From Urechis unicinctus (Eukaryota; Annelida; Polychaeta; Xenopneusta; Urechidae), in assembly GCA_034190875.2 (NCBI GenBank), contig CM067343.1, positions 21,657,076-21,721,075 of the forward strand: a DNA stretch of 64,000 nucleotides. The letters are read 5' to 3'. Shown one piece after another: positions 50,301 through 64,000 of this stretch. Each line of letters begins with the position of its first letter. Within the stretch, counting starts at the first letter, position 1. Position numbers and translations under genes: made by a program. Under the pieces are notes generated by a model. That model did not search any database, was not told the origin of the DNA, and saw nothing but the letters and a program-made list of their open reading frames with translations.

Positions 50301-51800
50301 AACGCAATGAGACCGAGCGCACCATGTAGCATATACCCTGCGCAAATAATATCCATATTAACCGTTGGGTCAACACAGCTGGATCATGATGCTATTAAAG
50401 ACATTAATTTCCTTTGCTCCAAGTCAGATAAACATATTATGGATAAACTGGATGTCATAATGGATCACCAAATTGTATCAAACTGCAGAGTGTAGGCAAT
50501 AATAGTAATTATTATTTTTGATGATAAATCAGTCTATGCACACTCAGACATGTATCGATTGCGATTGCGATACTCACATCATCACACAAACAAACATTGT
50601 ACTCAAACATTGTTGATGAAAAAACGAAATAACAAGAAGTAGGATATATTTGATTGGAGGATTACGGAATTCATTTTTGTGCTATATATCATAGAGGAAA
50701 CGGGAGTATGAGTATCCCCGATATTATGCGGTAATCCCTTGCTCATTACATGCACCCTTTCGAAGCATTTTATGTTTTAATTACGTGTTAAGTGTGGTTA
50801 CAGCCTTTATTTTTGTTTGAATCATAAATATTATTTAATGCCTGATATATTGTGTCACAGAGGAAATATAACTGTCTAGCAACATGGCAGCAAAAGCATA
50901 CCAATTAATTTACTTGTGAAATATCCCTTTGGGTCATATATCAGAAAAAGCTATCTTTTTACTTTGTTTACCTGCCCAAAGGCATTGCTTATCTCTAACA
51001 TACAGTGGTAATGAACACCCTACTTGCATTATTACACGGCTTTTGATTGTATACTAAGGACGATGATTTGTCATTGTTGGAGGCATGAATATACATCTTT
51101 GTATTGATTGAGCCGTTAGTTTTCATCACTTTCGATTATTTTTCGTTGACTCCTTAAGAGCAACTGATACTTTCATAAATATTTCGGTCAAGTGTGAATG
51201 AAGAATAGAAAAATCTTTAACATTGCGATACCTTGCAAACGATCAATGCAAGAGTCACTTGAGATGTTTTCTATGGATTGCGGCACTGTTAAATATTCAA
51301 TCCGATCAATTGATAATTTTATTGGCAACTCAGATGTGATGTCAGTCATGGGTTACAAACGTGACTATTTTAATCTGAGGTGAGCAATACTTATGGCTTT
51401 TCCTTGTCATTTTCGCACTCCGTTGTAACATAAAATCCTGTTGTCCCCAGACCGTCTAAATGTCGAGTGTTTATTTAAGAAGCAATAATTGTTTATTTGC
51501 ACCAAATGGTTTAAAGTGTCACGGCGAAGCGGATTTAATTCGACATGTAAAGACAGTGGTAAGTGTGTTTTGATTTAAACAGAAATGCATCTGCTTATCA
51601 AATGAGTTTATAGCCGCTAGCATTATTCGCACGAAACACTTTGTTAACTTGACAAAATTGCAATGGTGGCCGCGTTCCATCAGCAGTGTATTCGACGGTC
51701 TGACAGTTTGTGCAGACGAGTGACTTAATATCCAAAACATCATGAAATGAAACGGCCTATCAGTGTTATGGTTACAATATGATCAATACAATAAGTTCAA
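47385..51800. other. Long gene-free stretch
   Basis: About 4.4 kb with no supported gene, RNA or element. Frames up to about 100 codons (for example 48,434-48,733 and 50,190-50,495) show no recognisable motif, and none carries a signal peptide or repeat structure that would argue for coding. The block 49,890-50,030 resembles 1,640-1,800. Confidence 0.5.
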
Positions 51801-54800
51801 GATTATTCAATGACTAGCAGATACATTTGACGACGCAAATCGAACATTCAATATCCTGTATACTATTGAATAGCTACAGCAAGCATTGATAATGCTAAAC
51901 AAATATATTATGTCTCATCGGGGTAATCCATTGGAGCAATTATTAACATTACGTTAAGAAATACAACTCATCAACCAGGATTGCATTGCAATTGAGTGAC
52001 GTAAAAATTAAATCCTATATAAATGGAATCTTTCCACAAAACCATCATTTACACGGCTCGTTATTGCTTAGAGCAAAAAGCCACATAAGAAAGGATCATT
52101 GGAGTAGATTCTAGTATGTGGCTTACCAATGATACTCTGACACCGTAGGCGAGGACATCATGTTAAAATATTTATATGTGTTGCTGATTTGCGTATCTTA
52201 ACGTTATAATTATAAGTGACTAAGACGTGCTGTCTGATTTAGCTGCACACTTAGTAACGTTTGACGACACGTCTAAAACGCAAATATATTTCAGTTGAAA
52301 ATAGAATATACGAGTCATGTTTGTGATATTATTTTCCCGTGGTAACGAACGAGTGCATCGAAATGTTTCTCCAATGGTCAAGTTTAATGTGTGGCACCAG
52401 CACATTGCAATTGTGTCACATTAGTAATCTCTAACAGAAGCATGGTGGAGTACACAAAGCTAAACTGATTATACCAATACATCGATTAAGTCGTTCGCTA
52501 TGATAGCAAAAGCTATACTGCCATCCGCCTGCCTTTGCCTACCACTAGTGGACGTCGATGTGAGGGAGGTGTATGCACCCGCATTATTGAGCGTTACGGA
52601 GGAGTGGTGAGTTTTAATGGCCTCTTACTGCGATTAAGTTCTTTGCAAACCAGCGACATTCTGCGCCATTGTTACGCATGAGTGACTGCAATTGACGTTT
52701 TAGTGTTCATGGACTGCGCTTTTCAATTTCGTTTCATTACTCGTCTCGAATGAGAAAAACAAATTGTATGGATAGCAATGTTTTGAAATGCGTATTATTC
52801 TACGCGCATTGCTTAATGTAGTTGATATATGGACCAGCTATCTGGCATGTTTGAACTCGTATAATTATCCTTTTGTAAAAGTGCAGTTAAATATTGGGTA
52901 AAGAGGTTCATGCCTATAAAATAAGTACACGATGCACGCGGATTGGGCAATGTACATTGGCTCCCTCTTTAAATAATTAATCGTCTCTGATTCACGTTAT
53001 ATATCGTAAAGCATCAGTCATGCGTTAGAGGGATAGAAGGCGAAGCAATCATGTTTAGTCCCAAGTCACCGGGCCGACATGAACAATGCTGAATTCAATC
53101 TTGCCTCGGTCGGGTACAATTTGCATCTTGGAAGAGCAGCTGACATTAATTTTAAAACTTAAGCTACCACTAGTCTCAGAAGAAATCGTGTGGCATGGCT
53201 GAGACGTATATGGGACTTGGCATACGGCCAAAGTTATACGACGTTACATCAGTATACAGAAACTTGCAAAAATACACCTAGCGTCTCACGTTGTGATTGC
53301 AGCACAAACAATCACAATACGGCAGTGGCATTTCGACTCATTGTTACGACATCACAAGCTGACATTAGCATATAATTACGAAGCAATTGTTGGTCTTCCA
53401 TCACGACTCAATTAGCCCGCTAATGGTAATATTGGCACGAATTCTTTTACGTAATGACCTTTACCCAATACCATTTTGCCGTTGTATTGCTCCTAGCGTT
53501 TGGCTAGGAATGAGTGAGATGTGGCAGAGTCATAAGTACCATCGATCAGTGGGTTTCCATTCTGGGAGGCGCGAAGACAACGCAGTCCCGCCCTATACTT
53601 ACATTGAAGAAAAATGTTAAATGTGAAAGTAATCCAGGTGAGCGACCTGGCTTCTGACGCATTATAATCTACATTGTCTTGTCGTGCGCTTCTACAGCAT
53701 TTTATTTGTACTGGTATGCATCTTCAACGGCTATTTTACCACAACAAAGGCTGTAACTTACAATGTAATACGAACTCTCTACACAGCTAGTCGTATCTGT
53801 GTCACCTAATGCGATCCATCATATGTCGGCATAACTTCAGGCGTAAGTCACACTAGACGGAGATCGAGCGTGTGCTTTATGCAGGCTAATCATTTAAGGG
53901 TACGGTATATTTAACTCAGATACGATGGTAGGGAGTTAGTGTATTCATCACGTAAAAACCTATTGGCTGTTTATCAAATGTTTGACTGTATAAATATATC
54001 ACTCTAGTGGTGGAAAAATGCTTTAGCAAATATGATTATAATCTAATCGGAGCAATGCATCTTTAGTCTTGTATATCCGTGATAAGGTCTTGCCACAGGC
54101 GCAAAATTGCGTATGTGTCGCGATAGGGGCAATACAGAGCACGTTAAATGATCGGCTTATACTAAGCAACTCTGAATTCATTTAATACCGCCAATAATGC
54201 ATAAATGAGCTTATTGTTTTGCTGCAAGATCCAATCTGTCAACCATTTCTGTCATTTGCTATGCAAGCACTTTAAGCCTGCTTACATCAAATTGCTTTCA
54301 GGTGTTCCGCTAAATCCGCTAAGTGTTTATTCCTCACCAGGATGGCATTTGAGCAAAACGAAAGACGTAGAGAGATAAATAGATTTATCTTACGAACCTC
54401 ATGAGTGAGTCTAGTAGAAGTACCGCACCGCCATGAGTGCCCAGTTACATTTTCCGTTACGCATGTACGATTGGATATTCAGTGATACAAATACGCTTGG
54501 AGCCAAAATTATGAAAGATAAACATGACTAAAGCCGTCAGTACCGGTCGGATGTCAGGTCGCAGTTTCAATATATATGTTGCGTAAATCATTTTATTCTG
54601 CTTACAATAAGCCATAATTGTGGCAATGTATCATGAATGAACCAGTGGATACTGATGTAACCGTTCCTGGGAAGTAAGTAGGAACATTTTTAATGGCATT
54701 GAGTCATAATGTGCCTTAGCCAGAGCAACCGGGCCATAAGGAGTTCATTGCGTATCATAACGGGCAGCTGGTTAACGTTATTGGGGATTTCAGGCAAGTT

Positions 54801-55190
54801 AGCTGACAAGGTGGCGCTTACTGGTTATTTTGAAGTGCGCTTGAATGGATATTATGCAGGCATTGCCATGTCATCTAAACGTAACAGCTATAAGCGATAG
54901 CTGCCTGCGACAGCGGCCTGCATCACATTATATTAGAGCGCTCATGCATACGATTCAAATCAGATCTATTTATTACGTATATCGTTTACCAAAGGAGATG
55001 TTGATGAAGCTTATTTAACATGACCTCTCATCCATAATACGGTAGCCTTTTCTCAAAAACCATTGTGTACTGCGCTAGGCTGTAGCTTACCCTTGAATTG
55101 TCATGTTATATGGTTGTGATATGCAGTGCAACGGCCAAACTATACACTCATGGTGCAACAAAATCCACTTTGTTAATAACCTCGATGGCA
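51800..55190 (+). repeat. Old relative of the unit's 3' 2.5 kb (equal to about 16,300-18,803)
   Basis: Collinear matches: gtatactattg.atagct, 'aactcatcRacc.gga', aaatggaatctttc, gtgctgtctg, tgttcatggactgYgcttttcaattt, 'agctatctggc', taatgcg..cc..catatgtc.gcata..ttcaggcg, 'gaYcgagc.tgtgctt', tgtttatcaaatgttt, ggatattcag.gata, catgact.aagc, 'atcattttattct', 'ttggggatttcag', atggatattatg..ggcattgc, tacggtagcc. An extra ~0.8 kb near 53,000-53,790 is not in the young unit. The 95-nt hairpin is absent: the interval from ggtagcc to aacctcg is about 145 bp here and about 350 bp in the array. Confidence 0.75.
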
Positions 55191-56380
55191 TATCGACCTA
55201 CATATCCATCGCCATTACGGTAATCTTATAACGGTGGAATGTTCTACCTATACGCATCCTACTGACCTACAGTTTCATACAGACCGGCCCAACTGACTCC
55301 GGCAAGATCAATTACCTGGAACGATAACGACCCGCTCAAGTATTGTAAGCCAACTGCCACATATAGTATCCATTCAATGAAATGGCACATTCATCGTTGC
55401 GTAGTTGCAGCAGCTTACATATGGTGATATTATACCATGTTGTTGCGCGGCAACAGCATTTATAATGCAAGTAGACGCTATCTTAAGTCACAAAAGGAAG
55501 TAATTACGGCAGTCATTTATAGCACTTGAAGCAGATCCTGAATATTGACTTATCGACTGCTAAGCCCTCTTAGTCCATTCATTAGCCTTGACCCTTTTAC
55601 ATAATTATTAAAAGGTACAGTTTAGATGAGCTGCAGTTAAATTAGACTGCCAACTCTACAGTTATAACCCTCAACAGTCGTTCGGCAATTAGCAGAATCT
55701 GTCAGGTCATATTATGATCCGACCTTTGTAACTCTAAAAATAAATGATCAGAACGGCAGCATAACGCACGATCGCCACCGTGGAAGGTTGTTTGATCGAC
55801 GTCCCGCTTCGTCATGTCCACGGGATGAATATATGACCAAAATCTTAACCAGAATATGATAAAGCAATATGAGAGTCTATTCTAGCCTAAATTGGAATTC
55901 CGTGCGTCGCCAAATTAATATGATTGTTTCAAATGAGGTTTCAAATGAAACTTGAAGGTGTTTCCGGTGTTGATGATAGACGGACTGCATAAATAAGGTG
56001 ATGTATAATCTATATCATTCGACGAATACACCAGCAGGTATTGCATGTTTGAGGGCCGAGTTTGTCGCCCCGGCTTCTTAGCAGAAGGCCATGCGTTCTG
56101 AACCACCATTCACTTGTCATTCGCAGCTTAATGTGCTTGGAGAGGCGTTGTTACTCTTTATCTCCTACGAATTCATGGCAAGTTATACCTATGTCTAAGC
56201 CGGTGTTTCATGTGATTTAAGATGCCAAGCAACCAACTTTCTAAAGAATTGATGGTTATGTAACATGCCAAATATTCCGGTTTCGTATCAAATTAAATAT
56301 GTTTGCATCTAGCGTTTATTGTACACTGGCAATACAAATCATCCAGTTACGTTTATGTAAAGTGTAACAATTGCACCATC
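55190..56380. other. Gene-free stretch following the unit relative
   Basis: Only the first ~50 bp can be tied to sequence after the array (37,895). Nothing else is supported. Confidence 0.5.
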
Positions 56381-57640
56381 AAAACCATCGACAGTGCATT
56401 TATTTTAGTTGTTATTGAGGAACGTTATGTTACGGTCTACAGTTTCATTGGACAATCAATGGAGATGGTTCCACCAAGATGTAACAGTCTAGTCGTGAAC
56501 AAAATAAACAATTCATAAACTAATGCAGTTAAATGGAAAAGCAGCACGTTTACAGCGACCCCATGGTAATAATACTTTTGTCAATTGGACATACGGTATT
56601 AACACATTTATATCGATAGTACAATGTCAGCCGGGGTTCCAATAATAGTCGAGGGTTATAGAGGCATAGTCCTTACATGAACGACTCTGTATTTTGCCAA
56701 CACCCTTTGGTATGCCGTCGTATGGCTAGTGGAGTTAAAAGAAGATGCCAACAAAGTGCAAGCCAGAGATATTATTGTGCATAATTGGTAATGTGACAGC
56801 GGATAGATAGGTAGATGTAGTGGTGGGGATACTTTTATGTAGTTTTGATTGTCACATCTACAGTCGGTTTGGCACATGTCCTATCATTTAGAAAGTTTTG
56901 GAAAATGATATCGTATTTTTTGAAAGAATTACGTGAGTTAGATGGCTTGGTTGTCTATAAGCAACGCAGGTTTTAAGAAAGAATCGAATGGAATTTCTCA
57001 AGCATAACAACATATGCTAAATTATTCCAGTAATTAACGTATTACGGGGTTATTCACATACCTCTTTGTTCTTATGATTGATACACTGTCCAGTAAATTT
57101 CGCAGCCTGAATTGTATCTAGAAACCATTATTTATTAACTTTTGTTTCATTGGCGTTTTCCAATAATAAAATGATGTCGTGGTCTTTGTTTGTAAATGGG
57201 CTTTTATCACTGTGTATGAAACTCGATGAAGGCCCATTCTTAATTTAAATACCAAATTGGTTGAATAAGGTATCGCCGGGGGCATGCATTGCAATCACCT
57301 TGCATATCATCTTCACGCAGAACAATCATGTATGATGTGGTCATATAGTTATTTAATACTCTGGCTAAACAGGGCTTTCACAATATCATTTTAATATATG
57401 GTATCAAATACCACCTCATAATGGGCATGCATTAGAGCAGCGTCTTTAGGCTATATTTATTCTGATATGAAGGGTTAGAGCTCCTTACTGACTATTGCAA
57501 CGACAGACGTATGCAGAACGTTGATATTATTGGACGTTTTCTTAAACCCTCAGAATAGATTTAACCTGCATCTTATGCTCTATAATTGTATCTGCTAGAC
57601 AATGGCACATCAGACTTACCTGACAATTAAAGCGCACGGA
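56380..57640 (+). repeat. Old block matching unit interior (15,110-15,590) and 9,640-10,480
   Basis: The left part matches the unit (gatggttcc.c.aaga near 56,464 with 15,180; tgcagttaaatggaaaa near 56,524 with 15,310; ggtaatgtgac near 56,787 with 15,575). The right part matches the left flank at 9,640-10,360. The presence of the tggttcc piece here shows that the 68 bp missing from unit 4 is a deletion in that unit. Confidence 0.7.
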
Positions 57641-58496
57641 ATATAAATTAGAATGATAACCCTGACAACTATTATGCGTAAAATATATTATTGGCGGGGG
57701 TTCTCTATTCAGTCAGAGCAATACGTTTGAGCGAAGTCTGAAATGACACCGTACTGTGCTAAATATCCAAACACAACCACACAGAAATTAAAAAAAAAAC
57801 TTATGCAAATTGTACGGACACTTCAAAGAGCTTGCACAACAGTAACTGGTGACGACTCCTTGGCACGATTACAGTAAAAACAATATTTTTGCATTTTTAA
57901 TTTAAACCAAAGTAGATGCAAATCGCGAATAGTTTGTCCAATTTGCATGATTCCTTAAGGGTCCATAGGGTCTCAATGAACATTAGTCCAATCAAGCCAA
58001 AGTACATTTGAATTCGTGTCTTTCACATAGCATATTTAAATAATGCTTATTTCCGGTATATTTGGGAGATAGACTTTTCCTCCGCTGCTCTGATCTGCAA
58101 TAACACAGAAATACAAATGATGGTCATGACCAAAACTCGCACCGGCATGAAGTATGGGGCATTAGAGGTAAAGAACGTTTTGATATCTCATCATAGGGGA
58201 TAGACTCTTGTCTGCTATATCACAGACATACAAGTAATGGTTCTGACCCTCATTTGAACACTTATCGGCTTGAAATATTGGGCAGTAAAGGTGAAGAACG
58301 CTTTGAGAGTTCATCAATGATGTCTTTGGAGCAATGAACGGATATTGACTTAGCAAGGTCTAGAAAATAAAGAAGGGGCATTTTAAAATAGCAAAACAAT
58401 GAATGCGGGTAAGGCTGTTAACATATGTTTTACGATGGTATCATTATTTATCACCATCTCTAATGCTGCTCTTGAAATGTATATATATAAGCACAG

Positions 58497-58543
<47 letters not shown>

Positions 58544-58720
58544 TAAGTAGCATAATATGTACGCCAGTATGTATTTAATACAAATTTCAGTCAGAAAAGC
58601 ATGTGATTCCTTTGACGCTGATACGGCTTTTCAGACGTATTCATATCATTGCTGTTGGCTGATCAGTGCTTCGGAAGGTACTGAAGTCAAACCCATGTTC
58701 AACATTTATTGTGATTTTGT
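57640..58720. other. Gene-free stretch with (TA)n
   Basis: No gene is supported. It contains the (TA)n tract at 58,485-58,541. Two related segments near 58,140-58,200 and 58,260-58,315 (gcatgaagtatggggcattagaggtaaagaacg-type and gcttgaaatattgggcagtaaaggtgaagaacg-type) form a local ~120-bp duplication. Confidence 0.55.
58485..58541 (+). repeat. (TA)n microsatellite
   Basis: Alternating ta of roughly 55 bp, nearly pure. Confidence 0.95.
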
Positions 58721-58724
58721 CTAA

Positions 58725-59470
58725 TGGTTATTGCAGATACCAATTAAATACGGGATCCAGAATTGATTTAATAATGTTTACTTAAACATTATAATGTTTG
58801 TTCATAAATCCTTTTGTAATATGTATTCGCAAGTTTCACAATTTTTTGAAGCATAGATGCACTTGAAAAAAAAATGTAATATAAGAGGTTAATTGCCAGC
58901 CACGTATTGGGCTGAACACAGTGGGTACGTTTTGTTTAGGTTTTGCATCATACCTCTTAATGGTTTGGCGTTCTCAGTGTATAATATATAGTGTCAAAAC
59001 AGTGCACTTATCCAATCATTAATTTATAGTTAATGGCGTTAAGTTACATTGTGATTAGTGTTTAGTAAGAATGATTCCCGCCGATTATGCAAATCGCTGG
59101 AACTAAAACTAGTGGCATGGAGACATATTCAAAGGTTATTTATATTGGTTCGACGATATTCTCCATCCGTTTCCTTTATATAGTTCTTTTAGTACTACAT
59201 AGGGCTTCACTCAGAACAATGCATGCTGCACAACTCTAGAGTGTCACTTAATGAATCGAGAAAGCATTCCAAATATATTTGTGATGTATGGGCACAACCA
59301 GTTTTTATTAGCGAGAGACTCATAAGCGACATTGGCGATATCATGCTGTTTTGCCAATAACCTGCGTGGCTTTAGATTGATTTTTCTGTTTGTAGGTTAC
59401 ATCCACCCCGTCGACAATAATTTGCGTTAACGGGACGAATATGGTTCCCATCGGCCTCATTTGGTTAGCA
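58725..59470 (+). repeat. Second repeat family, copy B, part 1
   Basis: Pairs with 41,630-42,420 (shared motifs listed there). It is joined directly to the next block, with ~0.8 kb fewer bases than copy A. Confidence 0.85.
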
Positions 59471-60383
59471 TGTGTCAAGCACATCCCACACCTGTATTCT
59501 TCCACTGTGAGCTTTAGCTTAATTGTTTTGTTAGTAGAGAGCTCACTTAACATGAACGCTGGACACAGCGCCTATTTATCTTTATCGTATCTTTTTTTTA
59601 ATTATATAAAGTAGATTTTGCAATATGGTGCTGATAAACAAATAAAAGCTCCATATATGCCGCTATTTGACCCTTCGACCATTGAATTTACTGTGGAATG
59701 CTTCGACCCTCGTCCCGATTGTGTTACAAGGGAGGTGTGAGTCTGCAGTCAAGTCGGATGTTCACTTAAGTGATTATGGATTTTCAACGGTTAAGTCGCT
59801 TTCGCAACTCTTTCATCCGTAAAATTCATCAACTATTGTGTGACTACATAGATGTTACACAACAATAGCACAAAGTGAGGTGTTAAATATCATTTGACCC
59901 AGCACGTGAGGCTGAGTTATATTCTTATAGTGCTCTCATATGTTAATTCAAAGATCAACATCGGTGCATGTTCTTAATTCAGGGCAAAAACTAAAACTCT
60001 ATGACCTTCTTACACATTGACCGACAATCAATTACAGCATTGACAAAGCTCAAAGTGCTCATTATCTATTTTAGGTCACTGTTCTATGATCGATTTAACC
60101 ACAAGTAAGGGCCGCTTGATAAAAGATTGCACGCAATAGCAACAAGCTTGATTGTACTTGCATGCTGTTAGTACAACCAATCTACGCCAGAGTTAGTCAG
60201 GCATTAGTTTGTGGAATCCATGCAATTAGTTGCGGCTATGTTCAGCGGCTACGCAAAAAAATATGAAGCTTGAATACGGGGAGGGATTGTCCAGCTAAAG
60301 TCTCTACATGCGTGTTTGTAAATCAAAGCTTCTGTCTGTCATGCATGTTTTAAATGCTGCGGTGCCTTATTCATCACAAATGC
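59470..60383 (+). repeat. Second repeat family, copy B, part 2
   Basis: Pairs with 43,225-44,137 at the highest similarity of this family. Confidence 0.9.
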
Positions 60384-61500
<1,117 letters not shown>

Positions 61501-64000
61501 CTGTCGTTCAACTGTCAACGACGACACAACATAAACGAACCCAATAACTCAATGTGGCTCATTGCTCTAGTAACATCGTAACGGTAGGAGTAACTAAATG
61601 TATTTGGAAAGCGTCTATGCGTATCATTCTAATATGGTTCCGAATAATGCATTTACGGCTGGATAAAGTTAGTGTTTATTGCTCAGCCATCGTTTCTACC
61701 TTTGCTTACTGGTTTTCGCAAATGTATGAGAAGAGGTCGTTCACTTTTAAATCAACCCACCGCGCGTTCCTCGCGTAATCATTGAATGTGAAATAAGCAC
61801 GGCAGAAGAAAACGGCTTCCTTGGCAGGCATGGAAATAGTGCTATATTTGAGTTATATATTGTTATAGGCGAATTACTATGCTTATGTTAGGAGTTGTAA
61901 ATAATAAGTGGACCGTTAATTGTAGTAGACATAATTAACCAAAAAGCTTTATAACAAATATTCTTTTAGATAAATGAGAGGATATGTCGGAGCTGTTGGA
62001 TGATTAATTGTGCATCGTCATTCAACCACTATCGGCTTTTGTTCTTAAAACTATCTATATCGCTTGATTATCTACAAGCTGATAGAAAGCTCGATGCTCA
62101 AATGAATGAACACCGGCTGTCCGAAACTGAATGCAGTAACAATATCAAGAAGGTCAGGCACATCATTACGTTATATGTCATCGGTAATATGAGGCTATTT
62201 TAATGTAATTAAATACTCACCTGCCTCCCAAGCATGTTAATTACTTGTGCATCGTGAAGCAAGCTACCACTATGAAAAAAGGGGTATGGTGGACTGTCGT
62301 AAAATTCAAATATTCAGTGGTTATAGCGTAAACACTCGGGGCCATTGCTTTGTCCTACATCTAATGCATGCTTCATTTCTGACAAACAGTGGCTCCTCTG
62401 TGAGTGATGCGGTAAAATCAAAAGCAGCATACCGAAACATAAGATGAATTTGATTTTATTGGAAATATTCTCCAAATGAGTGTTATTATCTAAAAATGTG
62501 ATATGCTGTGACATTAATGCATAAATTCTATCCATATGATTCATGATGAATAATCAATTGGTCGATATCTATGCGGCCGAGTGCGCCTTGCAAACAGTGC
62601 GAATAAAGAGATGATATGACCGGTGAAGTGGGCACTGTATTGCAAAGATGTGGAGGTGGGAAAAGACGGTCGTAATCAGCCTTTCATGCAGAATTGGCAT
62701 CAACACATTTATCGTTTATATTAAAAGCAATTGACATTTTACTAATGCAGCTAGGCAGATCGAATTTTATAAATCATATAATGCCTGAGAGCTGTCTGAC
62801 CATTCTATGTATTCATCAGTATGTTGTGCCTAATATTTGCGCATGAAATGTCCTAATCATTTTGTGACTCGGTAAGTTATATCCGTGTCGAATGTTTTGC
62901 TAGTACATTTCCTTCATTATTGGCCTTGCTGAATGCATTACATATTGCGTTTTTGCTTTGACGTGATACAATGCGATTCGGTGATCATTCTACACAGATT
63001 TCAAAGATATGGATTTGCATCAATTAGTGTAAACGCTAAGGTGACATAGGGGTTTTGCAGGGCCGTTCCGAAATCATAAGGCAACAATGGTGTGATAACA
63101 TTCGTCGTGCTGTTGCTGGAGGTCATGTCATGGACAGCTACCCGCCGAACCAAAGATATTATATCGTTTCAATACCTCACATGCCATTGGGTCAAACTAT
63201 AGAAGTGGCCCAGCCGCTTTTACATTACCTGTCATTACCTGTCTGTAACATTTACTAGTAGAGCATTTTTATTATCCTACCACTAGGCTTGTAACTGAAT
63301 TGCGTTGGACAGATTTTCTTGTCTTTCGTTCATCTTTTCATTATTTTTGCCAAAATACATTGATATAAATGTATGCCTCAACTCATGTGTTGCTGACTTT
63401 GTCTACAGTTGATTTTGTGGATCATAATTGAATCTAGGACAAACACAAAGTTTTAGAGGCGAATAAAAGCAACGCAGACAGCAACAGTGTGACATATGCA
63501 TAAACCATTTGTGTAGCTTATGTGTTATCTTTCTCTGGGCTTTGACAACGAAGTTACAGGTAATGCTTTACATAAACATGACGTCGTTATGAACAACGTC
63601 AAATCCTGATGCTATCAAATGGGCAAATAAAATTCACACAAAACGTGATTGCCATATAAGACATGTATTATTCGAGAAATATACCAAATCACCGAGAATA
63701 AAAACAACTGCTGTGAATTTGCCACAAATGCACGCGTCACAGCTGATCTGTTATTTGTGATTATTCAACAGCCGCGCGTAGGGGAGTAGTCTGATGTCAA
63801 AAACTGCATTACTACAGAATGTGTAATCAATCATTAATGTCGTGTTGGGCTGCCAAGAATAATTCAATCCTTAATGAATAGGAAGCTGATAGACAAATAT
63901 CTAAGCAATTCCTATTGGTTAAGGTGCTGTTATTGATCTTATTGATGAATGGTGGCCCATTATCAAATAATGTATGCACAGCGTATTGTTAATCATTTTC
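61501..64000. other. Gene-free right end of window
   Basis: No gene is supported. A frame at 63,055-63,258 (about 67 codons) follows a ttttgcag sequence resembling a splice acceptor, but it shows no recognisable domain and no partner exon, so I do not call it. Confidence 0.5.

Noticed and set aside
63055..63258. Possible exon after a ttttgcag acceptor-like sequence
   Set aside because: No recognised domain, no donor or partner exon, and frames of this length occur by chance throughout the window.

Overview
The window looks like nuclear, AT-rich, gene-free DNA from an animal, probably an invertebrate. The reasons are long (TA)n, (GA)n and homopolymer tracts, kilobase-scale non-coding tandem repeats, dispersed small inverted-repeat elements, and no open frame above 187 codons in 64 kb on either strand. 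A mollusc-like genome would fit, but that is only a guess. I recognise no protein-coding gene, tRNA, rRNA, snRNA or CRISPR array. Stops and frameshifts between near-identical repeat copies show that even the longest frames are not kept.

Layout. (1) 1-12,705 is old sequence. It holds a G20 run, a C21 run, a GC-rich imperfect palindrome, a pyrimidine minisatellite inside a local duplication, and decayed blocks related to the main repeat. (2) 12,706-37,894 is a direct tandem array of four copies of a roughly 6.1-kb non-coding unit (starts 12,706, 18,803, 24,908 and 31,008). Each copy carries a (GA)n tract and a 95-nt near-perfect hairpin with 17-bp terminal inverted repeats flanked by TA. Copy 4 also has an 820-bp insertion between 12-bp direct repeats. 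(3) 37,895-51,800 begins with old relatives of the array's left flank and first 0.7 kb, then enters a second repeat family at 41,630-47,380. (4) 51,800-64,000 holds an old relative of the last 2.5 kb of the unit (51,800-55,190), a relative of an internal unit block plus left-flank sequence (56,380-57,640), and a second, internally deleted copy of the 41.6-47.4 kb family (58,720-61,355) that contains large (TA)n expansions.

The clearest result is the history of the array. Sequence variants fall into two haplotypes, X and Y. Copy 1 is X throughout, copy 4 is Y throughout, and copies 2 and 3 are Y-left/X-right hybrids with single switch points in different places. This is the pattern expected when a two-copy duplication grows to four by two unequal crossovers. 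Similarities within the array were read base by base at informative sites. Similarities between old copies were judged by eye, and percent identities were not computed.
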